A stretch of DNA of 64,000 nucleotides from Alcanivoracaceae bacterium (lineage in GTDB: Bacteria; Pseudomonadota; Gammaproteobacteria; Pseudomonadales; Alcanivoracaceae), in the NCBI GenBank assembly GCA_002706085.1, contig PAJO01000056.1, positions 1 to 64,000 of the forward strand. The letters are read 5' to 3'. The position numbers were made by a program, and so were the translations under genes. Below are positions 1 to 7,610 of this stretch, piece by piece (the stretch's first letter is position 1; each line of letters starts with the position of its first letter). Below the pieces are notes generated by a model that saw only the letters and a program-made list of their open reading frames with translations, did not search any database and was not told where the DNA came from.

Positions 1-1
1 C

Positions 2-649
2 CGTAAGCTTTGTGAGAGCACAGACTGGTCTGTCATTGAGGACGAACGGGGCCGAGATGTCGTTCGTTACACCTGTGATTTCAAGGACATAGAAAAGAAT
101 TACAGAGATACAGCAAATGAAATGATAGAACGCGCCCAAAATGATCAAAGACCATCTGCAATCCGACAAGAAATAGAAGATATAGATTTCAAAATAGAAA
201 AAGACATCGCTTTAATCAAGAAAGTACAGAAGCGCAGAGACAGCGGAAAAGCATGTTGGGAAAAAAAACCTGACGGCAGTTACACCACGTGGTGCAGAGC
301 AAAAAAAAGCGCGGAAAAAGATGTGCACATAAATAAAAGGAAAATTAGCGACTTAAAAAACAAATTATCCATTATCAACAGAGAAAATAAAGAATCCCTC
401 GATCTTGCCCATAAAACTCTTGATAAATACAAAGGAGCAAGGGCCTTCGAAACCATTGATTGGGTGGTAATGGAGGACGGCAGCTTCATGGTGCTATCCG
501 GCAGCATGCATCACACCAACATATTCAAGGGCGTCATCGAGGAAACACCCCACGAAAATATACAGTCCGCCCTCTACCTTATCTACAACGAAAACTTCGA
601 CACGCTATTTGCTTATGAAGATGCGCTACAGCAGATAGCGGAGCTTTGA
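2..649 (+). CDS. Hypothetical protein, 5'-truncated by window edge
   Basis: The reading frame is open from base 2, so the ATG at 122 is probably internal and the gene begins before the window. The visible product is about 215 residues. The part before 122 has two Cys and aromatic residues; residues encoded by about 130-420 are very rich in Lys, Glu, Asp and Arg and look like a charged helical or coiled-coil segment. The C-terminal third is mixed and more globular. No family was recognised. Its base composition is clearly more AT-rich than the metabolic genes further right, which suggests acquired DNA. A hairpin terminator follows at 682. Confidence 0.6.
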   Translation, partial: RKLCESTDWSVIEDERGRDVVRYTCDFKDIEKNYRDTANEMIERAQNDQRPSAIRQEIEDIDFKIEKDIALIKKVQKRRDSGKACWEKKPDGSYTTWCRAKKSAEKDVHINKRKISDLKNKLSIINRENKESLDLAHKTLDKYKGARAFETIDWVVMEDGSFMVLSGSMHHTNIFKGVIEETPHENIQSALYLIYNENFDTLFAYEDALQQIAEL

Positions 650-681
650 TCATACTTCAACAAGAACCAGTCGCTGACTTG

Positions 682-708
682 AACGGGCAGCAAATCTGCC
701 CGTTTTAT
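682..708 (+). terminator. Rho-independent terminator
   Basis: A perfect 9-bp stem (AACGGGCAG / CTGCCCGTT) with loop CAAAT is followed by a short T run. It lies between the two left-end hypothetical genes and probably ends the first transcript. Confidence 0.6.
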
Positions 709-733
709 CAACTCCTCAAACAAGGAAAACTCA

Positions 734-1090
734 ATGAGCAAAGATATTGACATCGAAAAATATACCTCCGAAGACATCACTACTGAAAAGCTCTCTGAAC
801 TCATTGCCAAGAAAGCTTCCTTTCAAATTGTCGCGGTCAAGAACATCAGCTCCGTGGTAAACAAAGTCGAGGGCGCTATTGAAAAGAAAGGACTACGTTG
901 CCGCGTGTACACGGAATACAGAGCGGCCTCCTTAGCCAGCTTCGCTATCCCGACTGGCTTTACCCAGGTTACTGGCTTTGCCTCAGTGATTGGCATCGCC
1001 GCTCATAACCTCGCCACTTTCAACCCTGATTATGAGATAGGCAAGAACAAACCTGCCGGCAAAGTGACCGTCATTTACAAAAAGGACTGA
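734..1090 (+). CDS. Hypothetical protein, 118 aa
   Basis: An ATG preceded by AAGGA at good spacing supports this start. The N-terminal half is charged (MSKDIDIEKYTSEDITTEKL). The middle, about residues 65-95, is hydrophobic with Ala, Gly and Thr (SLASFAIPTGFTQVTGFASV) and could be one weak membrane segment or a buried core. The C-terminus is basic. No family was recognised. It lies behind a terminator, so it may have its own promoter; its AT-rich composition matches the preceding gene, and both may be cargo of the same acquired element. Confidence 0.6.
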   Translation: MSKDIDIEKYTSEDITTEKLSELIAKKASFQIVAVKNISSVVNKVEGAIEKKGLRCRVYTEYRAASLASFAIPTGFTQVTGFASVIGIAAHNLATFNPDYEIGKNKPAGKVTVIYKKD

Positions 1091-1219
1091 TTCTCCACAG
1101 AATCAGTTAATCGATCAGCCCACTTCAGGTTGGTGTACAAACTCTTCTTATACATATTCGGGATGGCAAAACCCCACACATCAAGAGGATTTGCGAACTC
1201 GAAACAACGGCAAAGAAGA

Positions 1220-1750
1220 TCAGTAACCCATGTCCTGATTTTGGGCTTGCTCGGCTAGGGAACGCATGGCTTCCTGACTCTGCTCATCCCGTCTTACTTC
1301 GATCAAAAGCTGATCCCAATCATCGGGAGGGTGGCCACTTTTCAACATCTTGCGGAAAACCCGGTAGGCATCATCGGAGCTATCATACGCCCGCTTGGTG
1401 CCCTCATCATTTACCCAAGCATAGACAATCACCTTGCTTGAGGCGTGATAACGAAAGAATAACCGGTATTGCTGAAAAAACTTCGCGCGGAACCAGTGCT
1501 TGTGATCAGCGCCAAGCGTACCACCCTGCCGGTACTCCGGCCTTGCAGGGTCCTGCGGGATAACCTCGAATGCTAACTTGGCAATCGCAGCCAATCGCTT
1601 GGTAGCATTTTTCTTGGTGAACCCCTCGGGATTTTTTTCTTTGAGGCTTTCGACTTGTCTTGCCAGGGTTTCAAGCTGTTCCATAAATAATGGGTGAGCA
1701 TAAACCGCCCACCCACTGATAGTTAGAGTGGTCGATTGCCTCCCACTCAT
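1220..1750 (-). CDS. yhaV: YhaV-type toxin of type II toxin-antitoxin system
   Basis: The product (176 aa) matches the YhaV family, RelE-superfamily ribonucleases that cut mRNA and are held inactive by PrlF. Visible family features are the N-terminal WAVYAHPLFMEQL stretch, the HKHWFRAKFFQQYRLFFRY core rich in Arg and aromatics, and the VIVYAWVNDEGTKRAY strand with its DD..RVF continuation. The ATG overlaps the stop of the upstream antitoxin gene (ATGA), so the pair is translationally coupled in antitoxin-toxin order. The conserved Arg and His residues are present, so it could be active. The family assignment rests on recognised motifs, not a search. Confidence 0.85.
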   Translation of the reverse strand: MSGRQSTTLTISGWAVYAHPLFMEQLETLARQVESLKEKNPEGFTKKNATKRLAAIAKLAFEVIPQDPARPEYRQGGTLGADHKHWFRAKFFQQYRLFFRYHASSKVIVYAWVNDEGTKRAYDSSDDAYRVFRKMLKSGHPPDDWDQLLIEVRRDEQSQEAMRSLAEQAQNQDMGY

Positions 1751-2070
1751 TCATCGTCTTCCTGTAAAGGCGCATCCAGATCAACCTCGACACCCTTCGT
1801 CAGCGACTGAATACGCTGCATTAACGCATCCTCAACCGCAAGGATGTGCTCCGGATGCTCGGCGATATCAATCGCCAGGAAATCCAGGAACGACCCCAGA
1901 GCCGGGTCATCGCCTTCGCTGGTAGCCCGGGTCAAGACCACTTCGCCATTCTGACGGATGACATACTGAATCTTGTCTCGCTTGTTGAGCTTGAGAGCAC
2001 GGCGAACCGTTTCCGGCACGGTGGTCTGATACCGATCTGTCAGCGTAGATTCAACTTCAAGGGTGGCCAT
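1747..2070 (-). CDS. prlF: PrlF-type antitoxin (AbrB-fold)
   Basis: A 107-residue protein with a swapped-hairpin AbrB/SpoVT DNA-binding segment near the N-terminus (STLTDRYQTTVPETVRRAL) and an acidic C-terminus typical of toxin-binding tails. PrlF neutralises YhaV and represses the operon. I start it at the ATG at 2070, which has AGGAGG five bases upstream, rather than the GTG at 2085. Two inverted repeats just upstream (2109-2147) are likely its operators. It overlaps yhaV by four bases. Confidence 0.85.
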   Translation of the reverse strand: MATLEVESTLTDRYQTTVPETVRRALKLNKRDKIQYVIRQNGEVVLTRATSEGDDPALGSFLDFLAIDIAEHPEHILAVEDALMQRIQSLTKGVEVDLDAPLQEDDE

Positions 2071-2108
2071 GGCCGCCTCCTGCACGATAGGGGGATGACA
2101 AACAGATG

Positions 2109-2147
2109 GTAATGCAACGGCATTACATGCGTCAATGCAATCGCATT
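2109..2147 (-). promoter_or_regulatory. Tandem operators upstream of prlF-yhaV
   Basis: Two inverted repeats share the same half-site: GTAATGC-AACG-GCATTAC at 2109-2126 and AATGC-AATC-GCATT at 2134-2147. Their centres are 23 bp apart, about two helical turns, so two dimers could bind the same DNA face. They lie in the gap between the AlpA-like gene and prlF; autoregulation by PrlF(-YhaV) is inferred. Confidence 0.65.
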
Positions 2148-2157
2148 ACCAAAGGCA

Positions 2158-2346
2158 TCACCCTGCCTGATCCCTATCTCCGATTCTCTCCAGAATCCAG
2201 GACTCCACCTCGTCCGAGACCCATCCCGTTGCACGGGCACCCAACGGAACCGGCTTCGGAAAGACCCCGTCCGCAATCAGCTTGTAAATGTAGGACCGTC
2301 CCAAGCCGGTGGTATCCATCACTTCTTTCAAACGCATGATTCTCAT
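2158..2346 (-). CDS. alpA: AlpA-family transcriptional regulator / excisionase-like
   Basis: A 62-residue MerR-like winged HTH protein: MRLKEVMDTTGLGRSYIYKL, then FPKPVPLG and W-SDEVESWI, the usual AlpA layout. Members activate integrase or act as recombination directionality factors in P4-like prophages and islands. The ATG at 2346 has AAGGAG seven bases upstream and is preferred over the upstream TTG. The neighbouring Gp2-like gene in the same direction is a common island partner. It marks this region as a mobile or formerly mobile element. Confidence 0.85.
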   Translation of the reverse strand: MRIMRLKEVMDTTGLGRSYIYKLIADGVFPKPVPLGARATGWVSDEVESWILERIGDRDQAG

Positions 2347-2425
2347 GAGCAATCTCCTTCATCTCATGAGATGCGGCATGTTGGTAAAATAAGACTGGGC
2401 GGACGACCACCCAGCCTCTCATCTC

Positions 2426-3139
2426 CTACCGGCTACAACGCAGATTCCGGCTTCCGTCTCCGAATTGCTTTGTCTCCTGCTTGGCAAAGTAGCTAAGACG
2501 ATTGAATAGCCCCGCTATCTGGCTATCGCACTCCATAGACCCACGCCTGACCCAGTACACTCCGCCTTCACAGAAGTGCACCAGCCCCACAGCCTGCTCC
2601 ATGCTCAAGCCCAGCGCCCTGGACCAGGCAAGTACGATTTTCTTGGCCAAACTGTCGGCTTCCCCGGCAGCAGGATCTACCGGCAAGTCAGGGTCGAAAT
2701 CCTGAGCTCCGGCCCTGCACCCCTCTGGCATCCGCCCCAATCCCCGGTAGCACTCTCCATTCAGAAAGAGACACAGGTGGTAATGGTGATGGAAGGCATC
2801 TGCCGTCTCCTTCACACAGACATAGCCAACCTTGCAAGCAGGCCCTCGGCGCCCCTCTCGTCTACGCCGATCCATATCAGCATCAATCTGTGCTTGCAGG
2901 GACTGGATAAAGAAACCAAACAGATCGCCATCACGCATGTAGCCGTGCCTTGGCAATTTCAGATCCACCCTTACGGCCATTGTCCTGGCTTGGCGGTCTG
3001 CCTCTCGCTCCATGGCCTGATGAATTCTTTCCAGATACGGAATGAACAGCGGTCCCCGCTGTAGCTGGACGTCATATCCATTCCAGGGGCCAGAGTGGTG
3101 AAGGGTAAGGTTGGTGTTCTCGGGATGACGCTTTCTCAT
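2426..3139 (-). CDS. Inovirus Gp2 / YagK-YfjJ C-terminal family protein
   Basis: A 237-residue protein resembling the inovirus-type Gp2 family (YagK/YfjJ C-terminal domain) of filamentous prophages and P4-like islands. Around residues 115-128 an HHHYHLCLFLNGE stretch gives a His-hydrophobic-His pattern, as in HUH single-strand nucleases and replication proteins; the N-terminal half has a VRVDLK.PRHGY strand typical of the group. Two CxxC-like clusters are absent. It is upstream of the AlpA-like gene in the same direction. AAGAGGT lies just before the ATG and sits inside a predicted RNA hairpin (3144-3182). A role in element replication or transfer is inference. Confidence 0.7.
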   Translation of the reverse strand: MRKRHPENTNLTLHHSGPWNGYDVQLQRGPLFIPYLERIHQAMEREADRQARTMAVRVDLKLPRHGYMRDGDLFGFFIQSLQAQIDADMDRRRREGRRGPACKVGYVCVKETADAFHHHYHLCLFLNGECYRGLGRMPEGCRAGAQDFDPDLPVDPAAGEADSLAKKIVLAWSRALGLSMEQAVGLVHFCEGGVYWVRRGSMECDSQIAGLFNRLSYFAKQETKQFGDGSRNLRCSR

Positions 3140-3143
3140 GATT

Positions 3144-3182
3144 ACCTCTTAAGAAATGAGGAGGGAATTCTCCATAAGAGGT
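3144..3182 (-). promoter_or_regulatory. Hairpin covering the ribosome-binding site of the Gp2-like gene
   Basis: On the minus-strand transcript an 8-bp perfect inverted repeat (ACCTCTTA / TAAGAGGT) encloses a smaller GGAG / CTCC stem. The downstream arm contains the Shine-Dalgarno sequence AAGAGGT, five bases from the ATG at 3139. Folding would hide the ribosome site, so this could be a translational switch or, at DNA level, an operator. Confidence 0.5.
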
Positions 3183-3364
3183 AGCTATCGAGTAATTATT
3201 AATGAAGTCATGTGCTTTGGTCATACTTATCAATGAGTTACGATATACAGTAAATATCCAAGAGGCCAACCTGCCTTATCATTACTATTACCGTTTCCAC
3301 AAAGCTGAACGAGCCGCAGCATCTCTGAGCTGTAGACTGCAGCCCACTCAAAGGTTAAACCAAA
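3183..3364. other. Intergenic stretch without a gene
   Basis: AT-rich DNA between the end of the 505-residue gene and the Gp2-like gene. It must carry the promoter of the latter if that gene is transcribed independently, but no clear -35/-10 pair was assigned. No RNA gene was recognised. Confidence 0.4.
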
Positions 3365-4882
3365 TCAATCGCCTTCAGTGGGAGGGGCTCCGGTGACCAA
3401 ATTGCTGAAACTCGCATCTTCAGCCAGGCCGGATCCATGTGATTTATTCAGAGGATATCTCTTCCCGACACCTCGCAACCCCCATAATTCGGCCTGAGCA
3501 CCTAACTCTTGCTCTTTCCCCGCATGCCTCCTGTGCGATTGCCTATATAGCCGCCTTCCCAGATCAGGCAGCATGCTCACTTTCCAGCACTCCCCCCTCA
3601 TCTCGTCAGGAATCCCTTCACCAGATAAGACAATAGGAGTAACCACGTGAGCGTCCCGCACTTCAAATAGTGGCAGTATAAGGCAACGTGCCCCTGACAT
3701 GACCACCCTCCAAATCTCCGCATCCGAAACCAAAACTTCCCATACCCTGACTGCCTCGTGTATTGAAGCACAGACAATCGCATCCACCACAGCCAAAGGT
3801 GCCTGAGCCGCCTTGGTACCCAAATGCTGCCTTATTTCGGTCCGAAGCTCTCCATTTTCATCATTACCATCCCAGCCTCCATGATGTAGGCAACTATTAA
3901 CAATCAGGCTGGCATATCGGTTGATGAGCATCTGCAGGTATCGGGAAAATCTCTCACTGGGAGTATCTCGAAAGTTCTCATGCAAGTTGCAAGGAGCCCT
4001 CAACTCCCCCCTTGCAGTAAAAGCCCTCTCAAACTCCATGGCCGTCTGGGTGCTAGGTAGTATTCCCGTATCACCTGCTCTCCACCTAGCCGATTTATTA
4101 GCCTCCCTCGCCTCTTTCTGCTGCAAACTACCAATCACTTTGGCTGCGTTGTACATACCAAAAGCCGTACGGTACCGATTCTCTTCACTACTTAGTTTGG
4201 CCTCCCTGATTAGAAAGCAGGCAGCGCCACCTATACCCATAAAGTCAGGGTGAGCGAGGTTAATGAAATATGCGCCTTTCGACATTCCCAACAAATACCT
4301 CCCGGTTACTCCTGCAACCCGGCTTCGAAGGTATCCACGCTGCATCAGCGTACTCAACTGGGATCTCAATCCGTCATCGGTCAGGCCCGCCAAGCGCTTC
4401 AGATCACTGCCCCCAACCCCATATACTGCGCCCGCTGAATTGGACCTAACCAGCAGCGCCGCCAGCACCAAACGATTGTAGGGAGTCAACCATTTCTGGC
4501 CTGGTTTGCCTGTATCATCTCCTGTCGCAGTTAACACATGTTCAGCAAGACTGCGGAGCTCAACGACCGGCTGCTCACTTTCCAGACCAGCAAGCGCTTC
4601 CTCAAGCTGAGGCTCCAGCTCCAAGCACCTCCTTCTTTTTCCCAGCCCCCCATCGACAAATCGTTTCTGTAACACCCCGCTCTCAGACAACTCCCGGATT
4701 GCTTTACTCACCACCCTGTCGTTTAGCTTAAAGCGCTCGACATAGTCCTGGACTGTAAACGCAACGCCACGCCCCTCATCGTCGCAAAGCAGCCGATACA
4801 AGAAGTAACGGGTTGGCCCTGCAATAGACGCGAGACCATTCCGCCGATCAAATTCCGCTGATGTTCCTAGCAATCCAAGCAT
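3365..4882 (-). CDS. Unrecognised 505-aa protein with winged-helix-like segments
   Basis: No family was recognised. The N-terminal third reads like a winged-helix domain: TRYFLYRLLC followed by FTVQDYVERFKLNDRVVSKA and IRELSESGVLQKRF, as in replication initiators or MarR-like regulators. A second similar unit appears near residues 130-200 (LAGLTDDGLRSQLSTLMQRG). The rest is helical with no catalytic motif I can name. It is divergent from the coiled-coil gene at 5012; the two share a regulatory region. The ATG at 4882 follows a run of ten G on the coding strand that serves as ribosome site, which may be slippage-prone. A role as plasmid- or island-borne replication/regulatory protein is only a guess. 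Confidence 0.6.
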   Translation of the reverse strand: MLGLLGTSAEFDRRNGLASIAGPTRYFLYRLLCDDEGRGVAFTVQDYVERFKLNDRVVSKAIRELSESGVLQKRFVDGGLGKRRRCLELEPQLEEALAGLESEQPVVELRSLAEHVLTATGDDTGKPGQKWLTPYNRLVLAALLVRSNSAGAVYGVGGSDLKRLAGLTDDGLRSQLSTLMQRGYLRSRVAGVTGRYLLGMSKGAYFINLAHPDFMGIGGAACFLIREAKLSSEENRYRTAFGMYNAAKVIGSLQQKEAREANKSARWRAGDTGILPSTQTAMEFERAFTARGELRAPCNLHENFRDTPSERFSRYLQMLINRYASLIVNSCLHHGGWDGNDENGELRTEIRQHLGTKAAQAPLAVVDAIVCASIHEAVRVWEVLVSDAEIWRVVMSGARCLILPLFEVRDAHVVTPIVLSGEGIPDEMRGECWKVSMLPDLGRRLYRQSHRRHAGKEQELGAQAELWGLRGVGKRYPLNKSHGSGLAEDASFSNLVTGAPPTEGD

Positions 4883-4949
4883 GCCCCCCCCCCGAAATAT
4901 GTCATCTCTTTCTATTTGTCGTAATTATACCAGATGGCATGTTTTTAGC

Positions 4950-4987
4950 AGTACGAATATACGTCTATAATACGTCTTACTCGTACT
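4950..4987 (+). promoter_or_regulatory. Promoter with overlapping operator repeats
   Basis: A perfect TATAAT -10 box lies at 4966-4971 for the rightward gene. It is embedded in two direct repeats ATACGTCT (4959-4966, 4970-4977) spaced one helical turn apart, and these are framed by an inverted repeat AGTACGA (4950-4956) / TCGTACT (4981-4987). Repressor binding here would block the promoter; the ribbon-helix-helix-like protein encoded downstream is a candidate autoregulator. Confidence 0.55.
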
Positions 4988-5011
4988 ATTTAATTTTTCG
5001 GGGTTTTCAGC

Positions 5012-5746
5012 ATGGCAAGGTCAGAAATACCTCTAGAGGATTGGCTCACGAATGATCAAGAAATGCTGACTTGGCTGGAGCAGCACTTGAGACGAAAAGG
5101 CGCGTCCATCCAGGTTTCAAACCCATATAACCCTCACCCAGAGCTCCTCGAAGCCGCTCATTATTTGATCACCAATAGCAGCAGCCAGAAGGAGCTCATG
5201 AATCTCAAGGCCGCATGGAGAAGGTACAAATCAGACAAAAAGCACGGAAACCAGGTGGTCCAAGTCAGGCTCAGTCCACGCGCGAAAAGTCAGCTTGCCT
5301 CTCTCTCCAAGAGAACAAGTGTTTCCGAAACTGTGGAGAGGCTAGTCAAAGAGGAAAGCGGCTATTTCAAAGACAGGAATGCAGCAATCCAGAACGCTAT
5401 TCAGGAGAATATTCAGCGTCACGAAGAGTCCGCCGCAGGCAAACTCGACCACCTGCAGAAGGAACGCTCGAAGCTGATATTTCATAATGAAGAGCTCCGG
5501 GCGGAGCTCTCGGAAACCCAGAAAGAGATGAGCAATATATTGTTTAGGCTGGTCGAGCTTGAGGTCGGCCTCAACATACAAGCAGAGGAAAGCCTTGAGC
5601 TAACACCAGATGAGAAACTAGAAGCCCTGCACAGGCACCAGTCTCTGCTCGACTACTTCCGCAACCGGATAAAAGCGGCGGCCTCACTTGCTCAAGCCGA
5701 GAACCACAGCAGCACCAATCAAGGGCGCAGACCAAAGAAAGCCTGA
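5012..5746 (+). CDS. Hypothetical coiled-coil protein with RHH-like segment
   Basis: A 244-residue protein, not recognised as a known family. Residues about 85-115 (VVQVRLSPRAKSQLASLSKR then TSVSETVERLVKEE) look like a ribbon-helix-helix DNA-binding motif: a short beta strand followed by two helices with hydroxylated linker. Residues about 115-185 are a strong predicted coiled coil (ENIQRHEESAAGKLDHLQKE, then repeated Glu/Leu heptads). The basic tail ends in GRRPKKA. It is transcribed divergently from the 505-residue gene across a 129-bp region with operator-like repeats, so it may repress both. Alternatives are a partition or nucleoid-associated protein of an integrated element. Confidence 0.6.
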   Translation: MARSEIPLEDWLTNDQEMLTWLEQHLRRKGASIQVSNPYNPHPELLEAAHYLITNSSSQKELMNLKAAWRRYKSDKKHGNQVVQVRLSPRAKSQLASLSKRTSVSETVERLVKEESGYFKDRNAAIQNAIQENIQRHEESAAGKLDHLQKERSKLIFHNEELRAELSETQKEMSNILFRLVELEVGLNIQAEESLELTPDEKLEALHRHQSLLDYFRNRIKAAASLAQAENHSSTNQGRRPKKA

Positions 5747-5797
5747 GAAGGGACAGCCACAGCGCCTCGCCTCAGCCCCTCTTGAGTAGAGGACAGG

Positions 5798-7075
5798 CTA
5801 GCCTCCATACCCATCCTTCAAACCAGCAAGCTGCCGGCTGATCAGCTTCGCAACGCCACCATCGACACCTAACTCTCTGGCAACAACAGAAAAATCAGCA
5901 AGAACACCCACGATTTCATCAATATCGTGCTGGGCCTGCTCCCATTTGGCGTAACCCGCCCTCGCCGCCAGCACCTGGATGGCTTTCAGCGGTGGATTCT
6001 TGCCGAAACCGGCATAGGCGGTGGCATGCTCCTGGTACGGATGGGGACTGAAGGTCACATCGTAGAAAGGGGCAGGCACCCATTCGCCGGCATCATCCTG
6101 CAGGAAAGCCCAGTTCTTGCTGTGATCATCCTGGTTGCAGGCAAACAGGTTGAACATGGCCCTGCGGAACTGCAGCTTGCCGACCACTGGTGAGCGGCAC
6201 AGGTGGCGGCTGGCCTTGATCAGATCTTCGTAGTCCAGGCTGGGCGTCCGGAAATCCGCATCCAGCAAGCCACAGGCACTGTGCATATGGAGTCGACCTG
6301 CCTTTTGGGGATGGCTTACCCAATCGAACCGCTTTACCCCAAGCCAGGCACGGGCACCACTTTGCTCTGGCGCCTCAAACAATCGCCACTCAGGCGGCTC
6401 CAGCCCCAGCTTTCCGGCCAGGTGCAGATAAACCGCCTCACAGAGCCCTTCTTCATGGCCGAGGGGCAGATTCCGGGAGGTAAACTTGACCAGCCAGGCC
6501 TCATCGCCTGGCCTCGCCACCGTGCGGCAGCGACCTGGCTCATCCGGGGAGATGTAGAGCTGCGCCTTGGGTCTGGCGCCACCGGAGCTGCCTGCTGCCA
6601 CCAGATCCGCCAGCACCTCTTCCGTCTGACCGTCAAAAAACGCCTGTGCCTCCATACCCAGCGTCGCCAGGTCGATGTCGCCGGTTGAGGCAAGCCGGTA
6701 TTCCGAGGTCGGCGAGAATGACAGGGCCCCCATCCCGGAAGCCCCGACAAACGCCAGGCGATCCATGGCGGTGATCTGGGCAGGGAGAATACCATGCTGA
6801 CGGAACACACGGTCTTGCAGCAAGGAACCCCAGCCATCAGGCAGACTATCGCCGAACAGGCCATGCAGGCCGGAATGCGGCCTTTTGGGAGCAAGCTGCA
6901 GCTCAGTGGTTGCCTTCAGGCCAAAGGGCGACAGGTTCCCGAAGCGCCCGAGATAATCGGCATCGTACTGAAAGAAGACGCCCTGCCGGTTCTGCGCCAG
7001 CACGCCAACCGTCACTGCCTGCCCCGTTGCCAGCGTGCGGGTCACCGTGAGCTTACGGACCGGCTTAAAGGTCAT
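5798..7075 (-). CDS. hipA: HipA-family serine/threonine kinase toxin
   Basis: A 425-residue protein with the full HipA layout. The N-terminal HipA_N-like domain includes HSGLHGLFGDSLPDGWG. A Gly-rich segment, GSSGGARPKA, sits near residue 165. The catalytic segment NLFACNQDDHSKNWAFL carries the Asp/Asn residues, and the metal-binding DFG-like element is in APFYDVTFSP. HipA kinases phosphorylate targets such as glutamyl-tRNA synthetase and cause persistence; the target here is unknown. It overlaps the end of the upstream hipB-like gene by 11 bases. All key residues seem present, so it is likely active. It is convergent with the coiled-coil gene ending at 5746. Confidence 0.9.
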   Translation of the reverse strand: MTFKPVRKLTVTRTLATGQAVTVGVLAQNRQGVFFQYDADYLGRFGNLSPFGLKATTELQLAPKRPHSGLHGLFGDSLPDGWGSLLQDRVFRQHGILPAQITAMDRLAFVGASGMGALSFSPTSEYRLASTGDIDLATLGMEAQAFFDGQTEEVLADLVAAGSSGGARPKAQLYISPDEPGRCRTVARPGDEAWLVKFTSRNLPLGHEEGLCEAVYLHLAGKLGLEPPEWRLFEAPEQSGARAWLGVKRFDWVSHPQKAGRLHMHSACGLLDADFRTPSLDYEDLIKASRHLCRSPVVGKLQFRRAMFNLFACNQDDHSKNWAFLQDDAGEWVPAPFYDVTFSPHPYQEHATAYAGFGKNPPLKAIQVLAARAGYAKWEQAQHDIDEIVGVLADFSVVARELGVDGGVAKLISRQLAGLKDGYGG

Positions 7076-7355
7076 CGCTCAACACCTCATCGATACTGGA
7101 TGGTATCTCCACTTGATCAAGGGAGCGACGAGTTAGCGCGTACAGGCGACGCAAATCGTCCAGACTCTGCCAGAGGAATAGCAACTGCCGGAACGAGATC
7201 TGGCCGGTGAGCTCGAATTTCTTGATGGTGGAGGCAGGCACCCCACTACGCTCAGCCAGCGCATCGCGAGACAGCTTGGCCTGCTTGCGCAAATGTCGCA
7301 GATGGGCGGCAAATGCCTGCTGGACATCGGCATCGTCAATCAGGGACGGTGTCAT
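7065..7355 (-). CDS. hipB: HipB-type HTH antitoxin
   Basis: A 96-residue protein with an Xre/Cro-type helix-turn-helix: FAAHLRHLRKQAKLSRDALA then ERSGVPASTIKKFE. It would bind HipA and repress the operon. I start it at the ATG at 7355; the longer frame upstream runs through the operators and lacks conservation features. The C-terminal tail (residues 60-96) is likely HipA-contacting and flexible. It overlaps hipA by 11 bases, giving coupled antitoxin-toxin expression. Two matching inverted repeats upstream support autoregulation. Confidence 0.88.
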   Translation of the reverse strand: MTPSLIDDADVQQAFAAHLRHLRKQAKLSRDALAERSGVPASTIKKFELTGQISFRQLLFLWQSLDDLRRLYALTRRSLDQVEIPSSIDEVLSDDL

Positions 7356-7368
7356 ATCATTCCAAATC

Positions 7369-7424
7369 AGACACAATGATGTCCAATTATTGCACAAAAA
7401 CAAAAAATAGACACTATTATGTCT
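7369..7424 (-). promoter_or_regulatory. Paired operators of the hipBA operon
   Basis: Two 16-bp inverted repeats of the form AGACA-N6-TGTCT: 7369-7384 (one mismatch, TGTCC) and 7409-7424 (perfect). They are 40 bp apart centre to centre, near four helical turns, just upstream of the hipB start. Repeated spaced operators with bending or looping are known for HipB of E. coli; binding here is inferred. Confidence 0.65.
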
Positions 7425-7610
7425 TTTCATACCCCCCCTATCCCGACTGCCAAGTATTGCTGCGACCCAGAATCTTGGAGCCATAAGCTAGCTGTAGAGG
7501 CATTACGCCCGATGAAGGCAGTGGCAAAGGGGCTGATGGGTTTTACGCAGACAACACGGACGCTGGAGGACGCTCGGCATCAAGTAACCAGAGCGCCCCA
7601 CACAAGCCAC

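Noticed and set aside
122-649. Gene starting at the ATG at 122
   Set aside because: The frame is open back to base 2 with no stop, so 122 is probably internal; listed as a 5'-truncated gene.
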